Source of the DNA: Acetohalobium arabaticum DSM 5501
GTDB taxonomy: Bacteria > Bacillota > Halanaerobiia > Halobacteroidales > Acetohalobiaceae
Assembly (NCBI RefSeq): GCF_000144695.1
Contig: NC_014378.1
Coordinates: forward strand, 594,781 to 658,780
Reading direction: 5' to 3'
DNA: 64,000 bases
The position numbers and the translations under genes were made by a program. Within the stretch, counting starts at the first letter, position 1, and each line of letters opens with the position of its first letter. The notes under the pieces are model-generated. The model did no database searches. It saw only the letters and a list, made by a program, of their open reading frames with translations, and was not told the DNA's origin. Below, piece by piece: positions 27,039-36,987 of this stretch.

Positions 27039-28295
27039 ATGAGTATTAAAGAGAAAGTAGTAGATAAGGCTCAAGCAGCCAGCCAGGCGGCTAGAGGATT
27101 GGCCAATCTGGATACTACTACAAAGAATGAAGCGCTGCTGGCTATGGCTGATGCTTTAGAAGACAGCAGTGATTTTATTTTAAATGAGAATCAGAAGGAT
27201 ATGAAGCAGGGGCGAGAGAATGGACTGAATGATGCTTTGATGGATCGGCTGCTGTTGACTGAAGCAAGACTTGAAAAGATGGCTAACGGTCTGCGGGAGG
27301 TAGCCCAGTTTGATGATCCAATTGGAGAAGTTACAGGAATGAAGAAACGGCCTAACGGCCTACAGATTGGAAAGGTTAAGGTCCCCTTAGGAGTCATTGG
27401 AATGATCTATGAAGCACGGCCTAATGTAACTGCAGATGCTACTGGCCTCTGTCTGAAGGCAGGGAATGCTGTTTTACTGCGCGGCGGTTCGGAAGCGATT
27501 AATTCCAATCAGGCTGTGACTGAAGTAATAGCCAAGGCTGCTTATAAAAGTGGGATTCCAACAGGAGCAATCCAGTTGATTGAAACGACTGATAGGGAAG
27601 CAGTACAAGTTATGTTCGAACTGAATGAATACTTAGATGTCTTAATTCCCCGCGGCGGTCCCGGCTTAATTAATGCTGTTATTAATAATTCGACGGTACC
27701 TGTAATTGAGACCGGCGTTGGAAACTGTCATACTTATATAGATAATGAGGCAGACCAAGAGATGGCCCAAGAGATTGTAATGAATGCTAAAACTCAGCGT
27801 CCTGGCGTCTGTAATGCTATGGAGACATTATTGGTCCATTCAGAAATTGCAGAAGATTTTCTACCGGAGATGGTTACTAAATTACAGGAAGCAGATGTAG
27901 AGATCAGAGGAGATGAAACAGTACAGAGATTAGTTTCTGGAGTTCAGCCAGCAGATGAAGAAGACTGGTCTACGGAGTATCTGGATTATATTCTGGCTGT
28001 TAAAGTCATCGATGGATTTGAAGAAGCTGTCGATCATATTCATCAATATAATACTAAACATTCGGAAGCAATTATTACTGATAATTATCATAAAGCACGT
28101 AAGTTTTTAAATATTGTTGATGCTGCTGCTGTTTATGTTAATGCATCTACGAGATTTACCGATGGAGGACAGTTCGGTTTAGGATCTGAGATTGGAATCA
28201 GTACTCAAAAATTACATGCTCGGGGTCCAATGAGTGTCAATGAATTAACTACTACTAAGTTTGTTGGCTATGGTGATGGACAGATTCGTGAATAA
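27039..28295 (+). CDS. proA: Glutamate-5-semialdehyde dehydrogenase (gamma-glutamyl phosphate reductase)
   Basis: A 418-aa NADPH-dependent enzyme of the aldehyde dehydrogenase superfamily, acting after ProB. Recognised by PLGVIGMIYEARPNVTADA, LLRGGSEAINSN, IPRGGPGLI and the catalytic-cysteine segment QRPGVCNAMETLLVH. ATG at 27039 behind AAAGGGGTGAAAAGGA. A strong terminator follows. Confidence 0.97.
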   Translation: MSIKEKVVDKAQAASQAARGLANLDTTTKNEALLAMADALEDSSDFILNENQKDMKQGRENGLNDALMDRLLLTEARLEKMANGLREVAQFDDPIGEVTGMKKRPNGLQIGKVKVPLGVIGMIYEARPNVTADATGLCLKAGNAVLLRGGSEAINSNQAVTEVIAKAAYKSGIPTGAIQLIETTDREAVQVMFELNEYLDVLIPRGGPGLINAVINNSTVPVIETGVGNCHTYIDNEADQEMAQEIVMNAKTQRPGVCNAMETLLVHSEIAEDFLPEMVTKLQEADVEIRGDETVQRLVSGVQPADEEDWSTEYLDYILAVKVIDGFEEAVDHIHQYNTKHSEAIITDNYHKARKFLNIVDAAAVYVNASTRFTDGGQFGLGSEIGISTQKLHARGPMSVNELTTTKFVGYGDGQIRE

Positions 28296-28321
28296 GTAGT
28301 TGGTTAAAAATTAATTATTTT

Positions 28322-28367
28322 GGCCAATATGTCTTCGGGATTAAGGAGGCATATTGGCCTTTTTTAT
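28322..28367 (+). terminator. Rho-independent terminator after proA
   Basis: Ten-bp stem GGCCAATATG / CATATTGGCC followed by TTTTTTATT. Confidence 0.92.
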
Positions 28368-28577
28368 TATTAATTTTTTTCTAAGTATAATTAATACAAA
28401 ATTTCAAATATAAAAAGGATTAATTTCATTTTTATAGAATATGATCATAGTAGGAAGTAAATATATTTCAATATTGAAGTGTATTTATAAACTTTATTTT
28501 AATTTTTTAAATTCAAATTTTTAAAATGTAATTATTTATAATTATTATTTATGATTTAAGAGGAGGAGATTTTAAGA
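28368..28577. other. Very AT-rich leader before the metF-like gene
   Basis: About 200 nt of unusually AT-rich DNA with runs of A and T. I see no riboswitch-like GC hairpins. It probably holds the promoter (several AT-rich -10-like hexamers) but none stands out. It ends in the AGGAGGAG ribosome site. Confidence 0.5.
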
Positions 28578-30143
28578 ATGGCAGAGAATTCATTAGAAGA
28601 ATCCATTACTGATAAGGATGATTTTACAGTAACTTGGGAGTTGATACCAGGACGTGGAGCAAGAGAGACAAACCAGGAAGAGATCTTTACTAATGCAGAA
28701 AAGGCTGCTGAAAGTGACAAAGTGGACGGGGTGACTATAACTGAAAATCCCGGTGGTAATCCAGCTATTTCAGCTGAGTATTTAGGAATGAAGGTTCAAG
28801 AGTTGGGAATTGAGCCTATAGTCCACTTTACATGTAAAGATAAGAATCGAAATCAGATAGAAAGCTTCTTATACTCTCTAGAACGCGAAGAGGTATCTAA
28901 TATTTTAGTAATGACTGGAGATTACCCGGTGGGAGGATATAAAGGGGCTTCTAAACCGGTCTATGATCTGGATCCGACACAGGCTTTGGACTTAATTACT
29001 GATTTAAATGAAGGTTTGGAGTATAAGGATCCTTTTGGACGGTCAGTAAGCTTAAAGGAAACAAATTTCTTTCCGGGGGCAGCAGTTTCTCCATTTAAGA
29101 GGTTAGAATCAGAACAGATGGTTCAGTATTATAAGTTGAAGAAGAAGATTGAAAAGGGAGCCCAGTTTATCATTCCCCAACTCGGTTATGATGCCCGTAA
29201 ATTCCATGAACTAATCCAATTTGTAGAAATGAATGACTGGGATGTTCCGGTTATTGGAAATCTTTTTGTTCTACCTTACGGTGCTGGACGGGCTATGAAT
29301 GCTAACCGAATTCCGGGCTGTGTAGTAACTGATGATTTATTAGAACAGCTAAAAAAAGAAAAAGAAGCGGAGGATAATGGGAAACAGGCTCGTTTAATGA
29401 GAGCAGCTAAGATGTATGCCTTTATGAAGGGAATGGGTTATGCTGGAGCCCATATAGGTGGACACGGTTTAGATTATGAGGGAGTTGAGTTTGTTATAGA
29501 AAAAGGAGAAGAGTTAGCTCCTAATTGGCGAGATTATATACATGAATTTGACTTTCCAATGGAAGACGGCTTCTATTATTTTGAAAAGGATGAAGAAACG
29601 GGCTTAAATACTGATCAACCTGCCCAAAGAAAGTCTAAGCCTAGCAAAGAAACAGCCCATCAGCTAATTAGAGTAGGACATAATTTACTTTTTGAACCAG
29701 ATGGCCTTTTCTTTGGTCCGATGCAGTCGATTTGTAATGTTTCAGAAGATGGCTTATTAGAAGAACCATTCAACTTTATGGAACGGGTAATTAAGACTAT
29801 TACTAATGAGTGTGAAGAATGTGGAGATTGTGCATTAGTCGATTTAGCTTACTTATGTCCAATGTCACAATGTCCTAAGAACCAAAGAAATGGTGCTTGT
29901 GGCGGCAGTAAAGACGGTTGGTGTGAAGTATATCCTGAGGAGCAGAAGTGTCTTTATGTAAGAGTCTATGATAGATTAAAGGCCTATGAAGAAGAAGAAA
30001 AGTTAAGAGATAATTGGGTTCCACCAGTTGATTGGGACTTAACCCATAATTCTCCTTGGCGCAATTATTTCTTAGGTAGAGATCATACAGCTAAGGAAAT
30101 AGGAATTACTTCGCCAGGTAGTGAAGAAAGTAAAAAAGCATAG
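28578..30143 (+). CDS. metF: Methylenetetrahydrofolate reductase with C-terminal MetV-like cysteine domain
   Basis: A 521-aa protein. Residues about 15-320 match the MTHFR barrel: FTVTWELIPGRG at the start, DGVTITENPGGNPAIS, HFTCKDKNRNQIES and LVMTGDYP. Residues about 385-505 resemble the MTHFR_C/MetV domain, with cysteines in CEECGDCALVDLAYLCPMSQCPKNQ (in parts) and GACGGSKDGWCEVYP. It reduces methylene-THF to methyl-THF, the last folate step of the methyl branch of the Wood-Ljungdahl pathway or of methyl-corrinoid metabolism. In several anaerobes MetF and MetV are separate subunits; here they appear fused. The gene stands alone, without metH, acs or Rnf genes nearby. Confidence 0.85.
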   Translation: MAENSLEESITDKDDFTVTWELIPGRGARETNQEEIFTNAEKAAESDKVDGVTITENPGGNPAISAEYLGMKVQELGIEPIVHFTCKDKNRNQIESFLYSLEREEVSNILVMTGDYPVGGYKGASKPVYDLDPTQALDLITDLNEGLEYKDPFGRSVSLKETNFFPGAAVSPFKRLESEQMVQYYKLKKKIEKGAQFIIPQLGYDARKFHELIQFVEMNDWDVPVIGNLFVLPYGAGRAMNANRIPGCVVTDDLLEQLKKEKEAEDNGKQARLMRAAKMYAFMKGMGYAGAHIGGHGLDYEGVEFVIEKGEELAPNWRDYIHEFDFPMEDGFYYFEKDEETGLNTDQPAQRKSKPSKETAHQLIRVGHNLLFEPDGLFFGPMQSICNVSEDGLLEEPFNFMERVIKTITNECEECGDCALVDLAYLCPMSQCPKNQRNGACGGSKDGWCEVYPEEQKCLYVRVYDRLKAYEEEEKLRDNWVPPVDWDLTHNSPWRNYFLGRDHTAKEIGITSPGSEESKKA

Positions 30144-30159
30144 ATTTATTTAATGATAT

Positions 30160-30194
30160 GGCTCTATTCTGGTGTTAATCTACAGGATAGAGCT
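30160..30194. terminator. Hairpin between convergent genes, possible bidirectional terminator
   Basis: Twelve-bp stem with two G-U pairs (30160-30171 with 30183-30194) lying between the metF-like stop and the stop of the facing minus-strand gene. T-runs are short. Confidence 0.6.
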
Positions 30195-30203
30195 ATTATT
30201 ATG

Positions 30204-31055
30204 TTAAAGTTGTTTTATTTTAGTTTCTAAGTGGCTATTCAGAATTAAACGTTTGATAAAGTGGTGCTTCTCCCAAGGGATAGAAATACCTAAAGTAAGA
30301 TAAACTGCATAGGCTCGTTTTGACTGCTGGTCAAGAAATGATTGGGTGATAAAATTCTGCAAATGGTTTAATATTTTTTCTTTTTTAGCTGTAGTTAGTA
30401 ATTTATTTTTAATAAACTTCTGTATAAACTTATTGAATGATCTCTGGTTTAATTGATTACGAATTGGTTTTAATTTTTTTCTACAAAAGTAGAGATCATC
30501 AAAGTAGGCTAAATCTGCTAGAGGTTTGGCTTTAGATAAGTAATTAGATATATTTTCAATTACTTCTCTGTTATTGAATCCCCTATCAGCAATTTCAAAT
30601 CTACGTTCAGCATAGGTATCAAATTGGTTTACATGTTTGAGTCCAGTTTTAATTTTAGCTTGAGTTTTTTGTGAAGCTTGGTTGTGGGTAATTTCTTCCT
30701 TTACTAAATCCTTTAATGTAGATCTTATTTTTCTAATAAACTGGCATAATTCTTTCTGTTGAGTAAAATTATTTAAAGCGGAGTTATATGGTTGTTCTAA
30801 ATAAATTAAATAATTAAGAATAGGTAGTTTAATTTGGTCGGCTACTAACCTTAATCTTTTTATTACTGTCATTAACTCTAATTGATCAGATTGCCAGTAA
30901 TAATCAAAGAATAATTGGTTAAAGAATTGTTGGGGATTCTTATCAATTAATTGTTTTAATCTTGATAAATAAAATTTATTTTCTTTTAATTTTGCTGGTG
31001 AATAGCTGCATAAGGAATCGAAAATCGAAAAACTGGATTTATTGTCAATATTCAT
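30204..31055 (-). CDS. Uncharacterised 283-aa cytoplasmic protein
   Basis: I do not recognise this protein. It is predicted to be largely helical, basic and rich in Lys, Asn, Gln, Leu and Phe, without a signal peptide or clear membrane helix. Notable stretches are KRLRLVADQIKLPILNYLIYL, ERRFEIADRGFNNREVIENI and KRAYAVYLTLGISIPWEKHHF. A clean AAAAGGAGGATAAT ribosome site precedes the ATG at 31055, so it is likely expressed. Its residue use (few Asp/Gly, many Asn/Lys) differs from the acidic housekeeping proteins around it, which may indicate a recent arrival. It lies divergent from nadD and convergent with metF. Confidence 0.75.
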   Translation of the reverse strand: MNIDNKSSFSIFDSLCSYSPAKLKENKFYLSRLKQLIDKNPQQFFNQLFFDYYWQSDQLELMTVIKRLRLVADQIKLPILNYLIYLEQPYNSALNNFTQQKELCQFIRKIRSTLKDLVKEEITHNQASQKTQAKIKTGLKHVNQFDTYAERRFEIADRGFNNREVIENISNYLSKAKPLADLAYFDDLYFCRKKLKPIRNQLNQRSFNKFIQKFIKNKLLTTAKKEKILNHLQNFITQSFLDQQSKRAYAVYLTLGISIPWEKHHFIKRLILNSHLETKIKQL

Positions 31056-31112
31056 ATTATCCTCCTTTTCGATAGCTTTTTATTATTTTACCAAAAATAC
31101 TGTTAATTATTC

Positions 31113-31141
31113 TTGAGAGATGGTATAGATTATTATATCAT
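31113..31141 (+). promoter_or_regulatory. Putative sigma-A promoter for nadD-yqeK-LCP
   Basis: TTGAGA (31113-31118), 17-nt spacer, TATCAT (31136-31141), located about 40 nt before the nadD start. Confidence 0.5.
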
Positions 31142-31181
31142 ATTATAGTAGCGATACTAATAGTTATAGGGGTTGAAATTG

Positions 31182-31808
31182 ATGTTAGATGATTTAATAG
31201 AAGATAACATTGATCGATTGGGGATTATGGGAGGGACCTTTGATCCGATTCATAACGGTCATTTAGTTACTGCTGAGGCAGCTGCTTATCAATATGAACT
31301 TGATAAAGTTGTTTTTGTGCCTTCAGCTAATCCTCCGCATAAGACTGAACAGAAGATTACTGATGCTGAAGACCGGTATATTATGACAATCTTGGCTACT
31401 ATGAATAATTCTAAATTTGGTGTTTCCCGGCTTGAAATAGACCGTGGAGGTCTGTCCTATACTATAGATACAGTTCAAACCTTTAAAGAAATGCTGGATA
31501 ACGTAGATTTATACTTTATTACTGGAGCTGATGCTATTTTAGAGATATTTACCTGGAAGAAGGCTGAACAGCTACTACAGGAGTGTAAATTTATTGCTGC
31601 TACTAGACCGGGTTATTCTTTATCCAAACTGGAGGAAGGGATTTATGAAGAATATAAGGAAAAGATATTCCAATTAAAGATTCCGGGATTGGCTATTTCT
31701 TCTACAGATATTCGGAATAGAGTCAAGATAGGAAGGCCGATTAAGTATCAATTACCCAATACAGTAGAAGCTTATATCAAAAAGCGAAAGCTTTATAAAG
31801 AAGAGTAA
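31182..31808 (+). CDS. nadD: Nicotinate-nucleotide adenylyltransferase
   Basis: A 208-aa enzyme that adenylates nicotinate mononucleotide in NAD synthesis. It has the nucleotidyltransferase signature [25 protein letters not shown] and the late [16 protein letters not shown] at 31182 is chosen over TTG at 31173 because AGGGG lies about ten nt upstream. It starts the conserved set nadD-yqeK-(LCP)-rsfS. Confidence 0.95.
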   Translation: MLDDLIEDNIDRLGIMGGTFDPIHNGHLVTAEAAAYQYELDKVVFVPSANPPHKTEQKITDAEDRYIMTILATMNNSKFGVSRLEIDRGGLSYTIDTVQTFKEMLDNVDLYFITGADAILEIFTWKKAEQLLQECKFIAATRPGYSLSKLEEGIYEEYKEKIFQLKIPGLAISSTDIRNRVKIGRPIKYQLPNTVEAYIKKRKLYKEE

Positions 31809-31819
31809 GAGGTGGTTTG

Positions 31820-32386
31820 ATGACAGAAAGAGAGAAGATTCGGTTATTGCAAGAAATGATTTCTCAAAAGAGATTAAAGCACTCTTTAGCAGTAAGAGAT
31901 GTAGCTGTAGATTTAGCTAAAGAATACGGAGCTGATATTAAGAAGGCTAGAACTGCCGGCCTATTACATGATTCTGCTAAGGGGATATCCAATGATAACC
32001 TGTTGCAAATGGCTCAAGAGTTTGGTATAGTAGTAGATGATGTAATAAGTACAGTGCCCAGTTTGTTACATGGACCAATAGGAGCAAAGTTAGTTCAAAA
32101 AGAATTCGGTATTGAAGATAAAGAGATATTAAATGCAATTAAGATCCATACTTTGGGTGCTGAAGAAATGACAATATTAGAGAAGATTATCTTTATTGCT
32201 GATTATATAGAACCTAACCGTACCTGTGCAGGCTTGGATGAGTTAAGAAAAAAGGCCCGGGTTAATTTAGACTCAGCCATTAGAATAGCCTGTGATCGAA
32301 CTTTAAAGTATCATATAAGGAATGAAGACTTGATTCATCCCCAGACGCTAGCTACCCGAAATGCTTTCCTTAGAAAGGATGGATAG
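31820..32386 (+). CDS. yqeK: YqeK-type HD-domain Ap4A hydrolase
   Basis: A 188-aa HD-superfamily protein with metal ligands in KHSLAVRDVA, LLHDSAKG and LLHGPIGAKL, and IFIADYIEPNR later. The family hydrolyses diadenosine tetraphosphate symmetrically to ADP. ATG at 31820 follows GAGGTGG. Located between nadD and the LCP gene as in most Firmicutes. Confidence 0.93.
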   Translation: MTEREKIRLLQEMISQKRLKHSLAVRDVAVDLAKEYGADIKKARTAGLLHDSAKGISNDNLLQMAQEFGIVVDDVISTVPSLLHGPIGAKLVQKEFGIEDKEILNAIKIHTLGAEEMTILEKIIFIADYIEPNRTCAGLDELRKKARVNLDSAIRIACDRTLKYHIRNEDLIHPQTLATRNAFLRKDG

Positions 32387-32388
32387 AG

Positions 32389-33639
32389 GTGGCAAAATAT
32401 AATAAATATGAGCGGCACCGGCTGAAAAAGAAACAGGAGAAAGAAAAGAAACGGTCTAAAAAACGATTTATCTATAAGCTCATTGCTTTACTGGTATTAT
32501 TGATTATTATTGCTAGCGCTGGTGTCTTTATGAAGGGTTGGCAGCTGGATAATGATGATAATGATCTACAGTCGGCTGTAGATACTGAACGAGAACAGAT
32601 AAACTGTCTTATATTAGGATCTGATGCTTTAGATGATGGGACAACCAGAACTGATGTTGTAATTCTTGCCAGTTTTGATTTAAAAAGCAGAAAATTAGGT
32701 CTTTTTTCTCTGCCGCGGGATACCAGAGTGGAGATTCCGGGAAGGGATGGATACCATAAATTAAATGCTGCTTATGCCTATGGAGGTCCTAAGTTAGTTA
32801 CTAAAACAGTAGAGGACTTATTAAAAGTACCAATTGATCACTATATAAGTACTGACTTTAATGGTTTTCGGGAAATAATCGATACCTTAGATGGGGTTAA
32901 AGTTAATGTAGAAAAGCATTTAAAATATATTGATCAGGCTGGTGGCTTATATATCGATATTCCGGCTGGTAGACAGACTTTATCTGGCCAGAAGGCCTTA
33001 GAGTATATTAGATTTAGGCATGATAAGTTAGGGGATATCGGTCGAATAGAAAGACAGCATAAATTTTTAGAAGCACTGCTGGAAAGGGTTTATAACCCTA
33101 AAGTTTTATTAAAAACTCCTAAATTATTAAGCCATATTAGGAATAATGTAGAAACAGATTTACCCTGGTTGGAGAGTCTGCAGGCAGCTCCGGAGTTAAT
33201 TAAACTGATTACAGATTTGGATCAGAATAAGGTAGGGATGGCAACATTGCCAGGGGAACCTGAATATATTGATGGAATTAGCTATTGGATCCCTGATCAA
33301 CTGTTAGTAGATAGAGTAGTAGATAGTCTAATTAATACTAAAGAGTATATACCCAACTCTAAACTGAATATATCGATTTTAAATGGTAATGGTAAGCAGG
33401 GGGCTGCTTACCAATTAGAGACTTTATTATCCAGTTCTGGGTATAATATAGTCCAGACGGCTAATGCCGATACCTTTAATTATGTTCAAACCTGTATTTA
33501 TTTTAACCCTAACGTTTCGGATAAGGCTCAGGAATTAGCCGGTTATCTGAAAGGGCGTTTAATTGAGTGGGAAGATGTAGATACTAAAAAAGAAGTCGAT
33601 ATTAAGATTATCTTAGGAGAAAATTCAAATATCAGTTGA
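32389..33639 (+). CDS. LytR-CpsA-Psr family glycopolymer transferase
   Basis: A 416-aa type-II membrane protein. Basic N-terminus and one helix at about 26-47 (FIYKLIALLVLLIIIASAGV) are followed by the LCP domain with LGSDALDDGTTRTDVVI, SLPRDTRVEIPG and YIRFRHDKLGDIGRIERQ. A LytR C-terminal domain sits at about 320-410 (LNISILNGNGKQGAAYQLE). LCP enzymes transfer undecaprenyl-linked glycopolymers to peptidoglycan or other acceptors. Start GTG at 32389 lies two bases after the yqeK stop. In halophilic anaerobes with a Gram-negative-type wall the acceptor is uncertain. Confidence 0.9.
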   Translation: MAKYNKYERHRLKKKQEKEKKRSKKRFIYKLIALLVLLIIIASAGVFMKGWQLDNDDNDLQSAVDTEREQINCLILGSDALDDGTTRTDVVILASFDLKSRKLGLFSLPRDTRVEIPGRDGYHKLNAAYAYGGPKLVTKTVEDLLKVPIDHYISTDFNGFREIIDTLDGVKVNVEKHLKYIDQAGGLYIDIPAGRQTLSGQKALEYIRFRHDKLGDIGRIERQHKFLEALLERVYNPKVLLKTPKLLSHIRNNVETDLPWLESLQAAPELIKLITDLDQNKVGMATLPGEPEYIDGISYWIPDQLLVDRVVDSLINTKEYIPNSKLNISILNGNGKQGAAYQLETLLSSSGYNIVQTANADTFNYVQTCIYFNPNVSDKAQELAGYLKGRLIEWEDVDTKKEVDIKIILGENSNIS

Positions 33640-33748
33640 GCTAATTTGTTATTTTTAAAGGATTTTCTTCTTTAATAACGAATATTTTATATGAAGAATG
33701 GGAAATTTTATTAAATATAGAGATGGAGTATAGGAGGCTAAATTAGTA

Positions 33749-34096
33749 GTGATGGGAACTGAAGAATTAGCTGAATTGATTGCTGAAACAGCGGATGATA
33801 AGAAAGCCTTGGATATTACTATTTTAAATCTGCAGGGAATTTCCATTATAGCCGATTACTTTGTAATCTGTAGTGGAAAGACTGATATTCAGGTACAGGC
33901 TATAGCTCGAGGGATTGAAGACAAGCTATCCGATAATCCTGAGGTTGAATTACAAAGAAAGGAAGGTATGGATGATGCTAAGTGGGTATTGTTGGATTAT
34001 GCTGATATAATTGTCCATATTTTTCACCGGCAAGAGCGTGAGTTTTATGAGTTAGAACGGCTGTGGGGCGATGCTGAAAGGGTAGACTGGCAATAA
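33749..34096 (+). CDS. rsfS: Ribosomal silencing factor RsfS
   Basis: A 115-aa protein that binds L14 and blocks subunit joining during starvation. It has ALDITILNLQGISIIADYFVICSG (in parts), IQVQAIARGIEDKL, and WVLLDYADIIVHIFHRQEREFYELERLW (in parts). AGGAGG at 33733-33738 serves either GTG at 33749 or ATG at 33752. It follows the LCP gene after a 109-nt gap without other features. Confidence 0.95.
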   Translation: MMGTEELAELIAETADDKKALDITILNLQGISIIADYFVICSGKTDIQVQAIARGIEDKLSDNPEVELQRKEGMDDAKWVLLDYADIIVHIFHRQEREFYELERLWGDAERVDWQ

Positions 34097-34110
34097 ATTA
34101 AAAAAATCAC

Positions 34111-34139
34111 TTGACAAATTAAATTATATAAATTATAAT
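34111..34139 (+). promoter_or_regulatory. Perfect-consensus sigma-A promoter for tRNA-Ala
   Basis: TTGACA at 34111-34116, exactly 17 nt, TATAAT at 34134-34139; tRNA begins 34 nt later. Confidence 0.93.
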
Positions 34140-34172
34140 ACTAATCGAGCTAAAATTGAACAAGTGATTTGT

Positions 34173-34247
34173 GGGGATATAGCTCAGTGGGAGAGCGCTT
34201 GTCTGGCAGACAAGAGGTCGAGGGTTCAAGTCCCTCTATCTCCACCA
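34173..34247 (+). tRNA. tRNA-Ala (GGC anticodon)
   Basis: A 75-nt cloverleaf. Acceptor GGGGATA pairs with TATCTCC and includes the G3:U70 pair that marks alanine tRNAs. The anticodon arm CTTGT-CTGGCAG-ACAAG gives GGC. The T arm is GAGGG-TTCAAGT-CCCTC, and CCA is encoded. It has its own consensus promoter. Confidence 0.95.
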
Positions 34248-34288
34248 GAAATAATTTTTCATTTATAAATAAATGTTGCCCTGAAATT

Positions 34289-34333
34289 CCTCGTCCTAGC
34301 ACTGGAGAGCAGTTGTTAGTGATGAGGATTTTT
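34289..34333 (+). terminator. Terminator-like hairpin between tRNA-Ala and leuS
   Basis: CCTCGTCCTAGCACTG pairs imperfectly with CAGTTGTTAGTGATGAGG and is followed by ATTTTTAATATTT. It probably ends the tRNA transcript; attenuation of leuS is possible, but no T-box bulge motif is seen. Confidence 0.6.
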
Positions 34334-34385
34334 AATATTTAGAGGATTTACTAATTAAGAGAAGAAGTTAAGAGGAGGAAAACAG

Positions 34386-36872
34386 ATGGGAGATAGTTAT
34401 GATTTCACGAATATCGAAGAAAAATGGCAGCAATATTGGGAAGAGGAGCAATTATTTGAGACTGAATTAGATCCGGACAAGCCGAAGCATTATACACTGG
34501 AGATGTTTCCTTATCCATCTGGTAATCTACATATGGGACATGTTAGGGTTTATTCTATTGGAGACGTAATTGCCAGATTTAAACGGATGCAGGGCTATAA
34601 TGTATTACATCCGATGGGCTGGGATTCCTTCGGACTACCTGCAGAGAATGCAGCTATCGAACGGGATATTCATCCTAACAGTTGGACTTGGGATAATATT
34701 GCTAATATGAAGAAGCAGTTAAAGAGTTTAGGGCTCAGTTATGATTGGAACCGTGAGGTAGCTACCTGTCATCCTGATTATTATAAATGGACGCAGTGGT
34801 TATTTTTACAGCTGTATAAGGAAGACTTAGCTTATAAACAGGAGTCTGCTGTTAACTGGTGTCCAGGCTGTGAAACTGTATTAGCCAATGAACAGGTAGT
34901 TAATGGAGGTTGTGAACGGTGTGATACAGAAGTAGAGGAGAAGAATTTAGCTCAGTGGTTTTTTAAAATTACTGAGTATGCTGATGAATTACTGGAGGAC
35001 CATGAGTTACTGGATGACTGGCCTGATAGAGTTAAGACAATGCAGCAGAACTGGATTGGACGTAGTGAAGGTGTAGAGATTAAGTTTCCTATAGATGGAC
35101 TGGATGAAGAGTTAGAGGTCTTTACAACTCGTCCGGATACAGTTTATGGAGCTACTTATATGGTATTAGCACCTGAACATCCCTTAGTAGAAGAATTAAC
35201 TAGCGGAACTGAGCAGGAAGAAGAGGTTATGGACTTTGTATCAGAGATGAAGGAAAAGGATGATGAAGAGAGGACTTCTCAAGAATCTGAGAAGAGAGGA
35301 GTCTTTACTGGCGGTTATGCTGTAAATCCAATGACCGAGGAAAGGATTCCTATTTTAGTTGCTAATTATGTCTTAATGAGTTATGGAACGGGAGCTATTA
35401 TGGCAGTGCCGGCCCATGATCAGCGAGACTTTGATTTTGCCAAAAAGTATGACCTGGATATTAGAGTAGTTGTGCAGCCAGAAGATGAAGAAATGAGCGG
35501 CGATACACTAGAGGAAGCCTATACTGATGATGGTGTGATTGTTAATTCCGGAATGTTAAATGGTCTCGATACTGATGAAGCCTTTGATAAGATAGCAGAT
35601 TATATGGAAGAGAATAATATTGGTAATAAAGAGATTAATTATCGGCTGCGAGACTGGCTAGTCTCCCGGCAGAGATATTGGGGTACACCGATTCCAATCA
35701 TTTATTGTGATGAATGTGGAGCTGTTCCAGTACCAGAAGAAGAGCTGCCGGTTGAACTGCCGACGGATGTAGAGATTACAGGACATGGCCAGTCGCCGTT
35801 AGCTCAGGTAGATGAGTTTGTGAATACTACCTGCCCCGAGTGTGGTAAGGCGGCCCAAAGAGAGACAGATACTATGGATACCTTTGTTGATTCCTCCTGG
35901 TACTTTTTAAGATATACTGATTCGGGAAATGAAGAAGAAATTTTTGATTCCAAGAAGGCAAATTACTGGATGAATGTTGACCAGTATGTCGGCGGTATTG
36001 AACATGCTATTTTACATCTTTTATATGCGCGGTTCTTTATGAAGTTTATTAGCGACTTGGGTATAGCTGATGCTAAAGAGCCTTTTGAGCGGCTTTTGGC
36101 CCAGGGAATGGTACTTAAAGATGGTGCTAAAATGTCTAAATCTAAAGGCAATGTAGTAGATCCATTGGAGATTATCGATAATTACGGTGCTGATACTGCA
36201 AGATTATTTATGCTCTTTGCTGCACCTCCCCAGAAGGATCTGGAATGGGATGATGAAGGTGTTAAGGGTGCATCCAGATTTTTAGATCGAGTCTGGAGGG
36301 TTACTGCTGAATATACTGATCAGATTAAGGAGATAGATTTAGATAATCTTCAGATAGATAATCTAGATAAATCAGAAAAAGAGCTTTACCGCAGTGTACA
36401 TCTAGCTATTAAGGATGTAACTGAGGATTTAGATAATAGAAAGCAGTTCAATACTGCTATTAGTTCGATTATGGAGTTAATAAATAGTCTTTATCAATAT
36501 CGAGATCAGGCAGCTGAAGAAAATATTGAGTTAATAGCTTTAGCTGTTAAGACAGCTATATTACTCTTATCTCCGTTTGCCCCTCATATAACTGAAGAAT
36601 TATGGTCTAAATTAGGCCAGTCGGAAAGTGTTCATTGTCAGGAATGGCCTGAATATAAAGAAGAAGCATTAAAGAAGGATGAGATTACGATTGTTGTTCA
36701 GATTAATGGTAATGTAAGGGATCGAGTTGAAGTAGCTCCTAATATTGAAGAAGAGGAGTTAAAGGAATTAGTTTTAGCTCAAGATAAGGTTCAAGACTAT
36801 CTAACAGAAGATAAAGAGTTAGTTAAGACAATTGTAGTACCTAAGAAACTGGTTAACTTAGTGATTCAGTAA
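34386..36872 (+). CDS. leuS: Leucyl-tRNA synthetase
   Basis: An 828-aa class-Ia synthetase. It has the HIGH-type motif [14 protein letters not shown] at about 43-56, a zinc-like [13 protein letters not shown] segment, and the editing domain at about 220-420 with [20 protein letters not shown] (in parts) and [23 protein letters not shown] lies near residue 580, with the anticodon-binding domain at the C-terminus. ATG at 34386 behind AAGAGGAGGA. Unlike many Firmicutes aminoacyl-tRNA synthetase genes its leader shows no T-box. Confidence 0.98.
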   Translation: MGDSYDFTNIEEKWQQYWEEEQLFETELDPDKPKHYTLEMFPYPSGNLHMGHVRVYSIGDVIARFKRMQGYNVLHPMGWDSFGLPAENAAIERDIHPNSWTWDNIANMKKQLKSLGLSYDWNREVATCHPDYYKWTQWLFLQLYKEDLAYKQESAVNWCPGCETVLANEQVVNGGCERCDTEVEEKNLAQWFFKITEYADELLEDHELLDDWPDRVKTMQQNWIGRSEGVEIKFPIDGLDEELEVFTTRPDTVYGATYMVLAPEHPLVEELTSGTEQEEEVMDFVSEMKEKDDEERTSQESEKRGVFTGGYAVNPMTEERIPILVANYVLMSYGTGAIMAVPAHDQRDFDFAKKYDLDIRVVVQPEDEEMSGDTLEEAYTDDGVIVNSGMLNGLDTDEAFDKIADYMEENNIGNKEINYRLRDWLVSRQRYWGTPIPIIYCDECGAVPVPEEELPVELPTDVEITGHGQSPLAQVDEFVNTTCPECGKAAQRETDTMDTFVDSSWYFLRYTDSGNEEEIFDSKKANYWMNVDQYVGGIEHAILHLLYARFFMKFISDLGIADAKEPFERLLAQGMVLKDGAKMSKSKGNVVDPLEIIDNYGADTARLFMLFAAPPQKDLEWDDEGVKGASRFLDRVWRVTAEYTDQIKEIDLDNLQIDNLDKSEKELYRSVHLAIKDVTEDLDNRKQFNTAISSIMELINSLYQYRDQAAEENIELIALAVKTAILLLSPFAPHITEELWSKLGQSESVHCQEWPEYKEEALKKDEITIVVQINGNVRDRVEVAPNIEEEELKELVLAQDKVQDYLTEDKELVKTIVVPKKLVNLVIQ

Positions 36873-36891
36873 AGAGTAGAATATAGAGTTT

Positions 36892-36928
36892 AAAAGCTCC
36901 CTTATTTAATCAATAAGGGAGCTTTTTT
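36892..36928 (+). terminator. Rho-independent terminator after leuS
   Basis: AAAAGCTCCCTTATT pairs with AATAAGGGAGCTTTT around a short AT loop and runs into TTTTTTTATTTT. Confidence 0.93.
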
Positions 36929-36987
36929 TATTTTATGCAGGAAATTTATGCTAATTGATTAAAAATAGAAAAAAGGGAGGGATATGA

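Noticed and set aside
28368-28577. Possible folate or SAM riboswitch before the metF-like gene
   Set aside because: The stretch is nearly pure A/T with no GC-containing stems that could form such aptamers.
34248-34385. Possible T-box leader of leuS
   Set aside because: There is a terminator-like hairpin but no T-box sequence (TGGNACCGCG type) and too little upstream RNA for the specifier loop; the hairpin is better read as the tRNA terminator.
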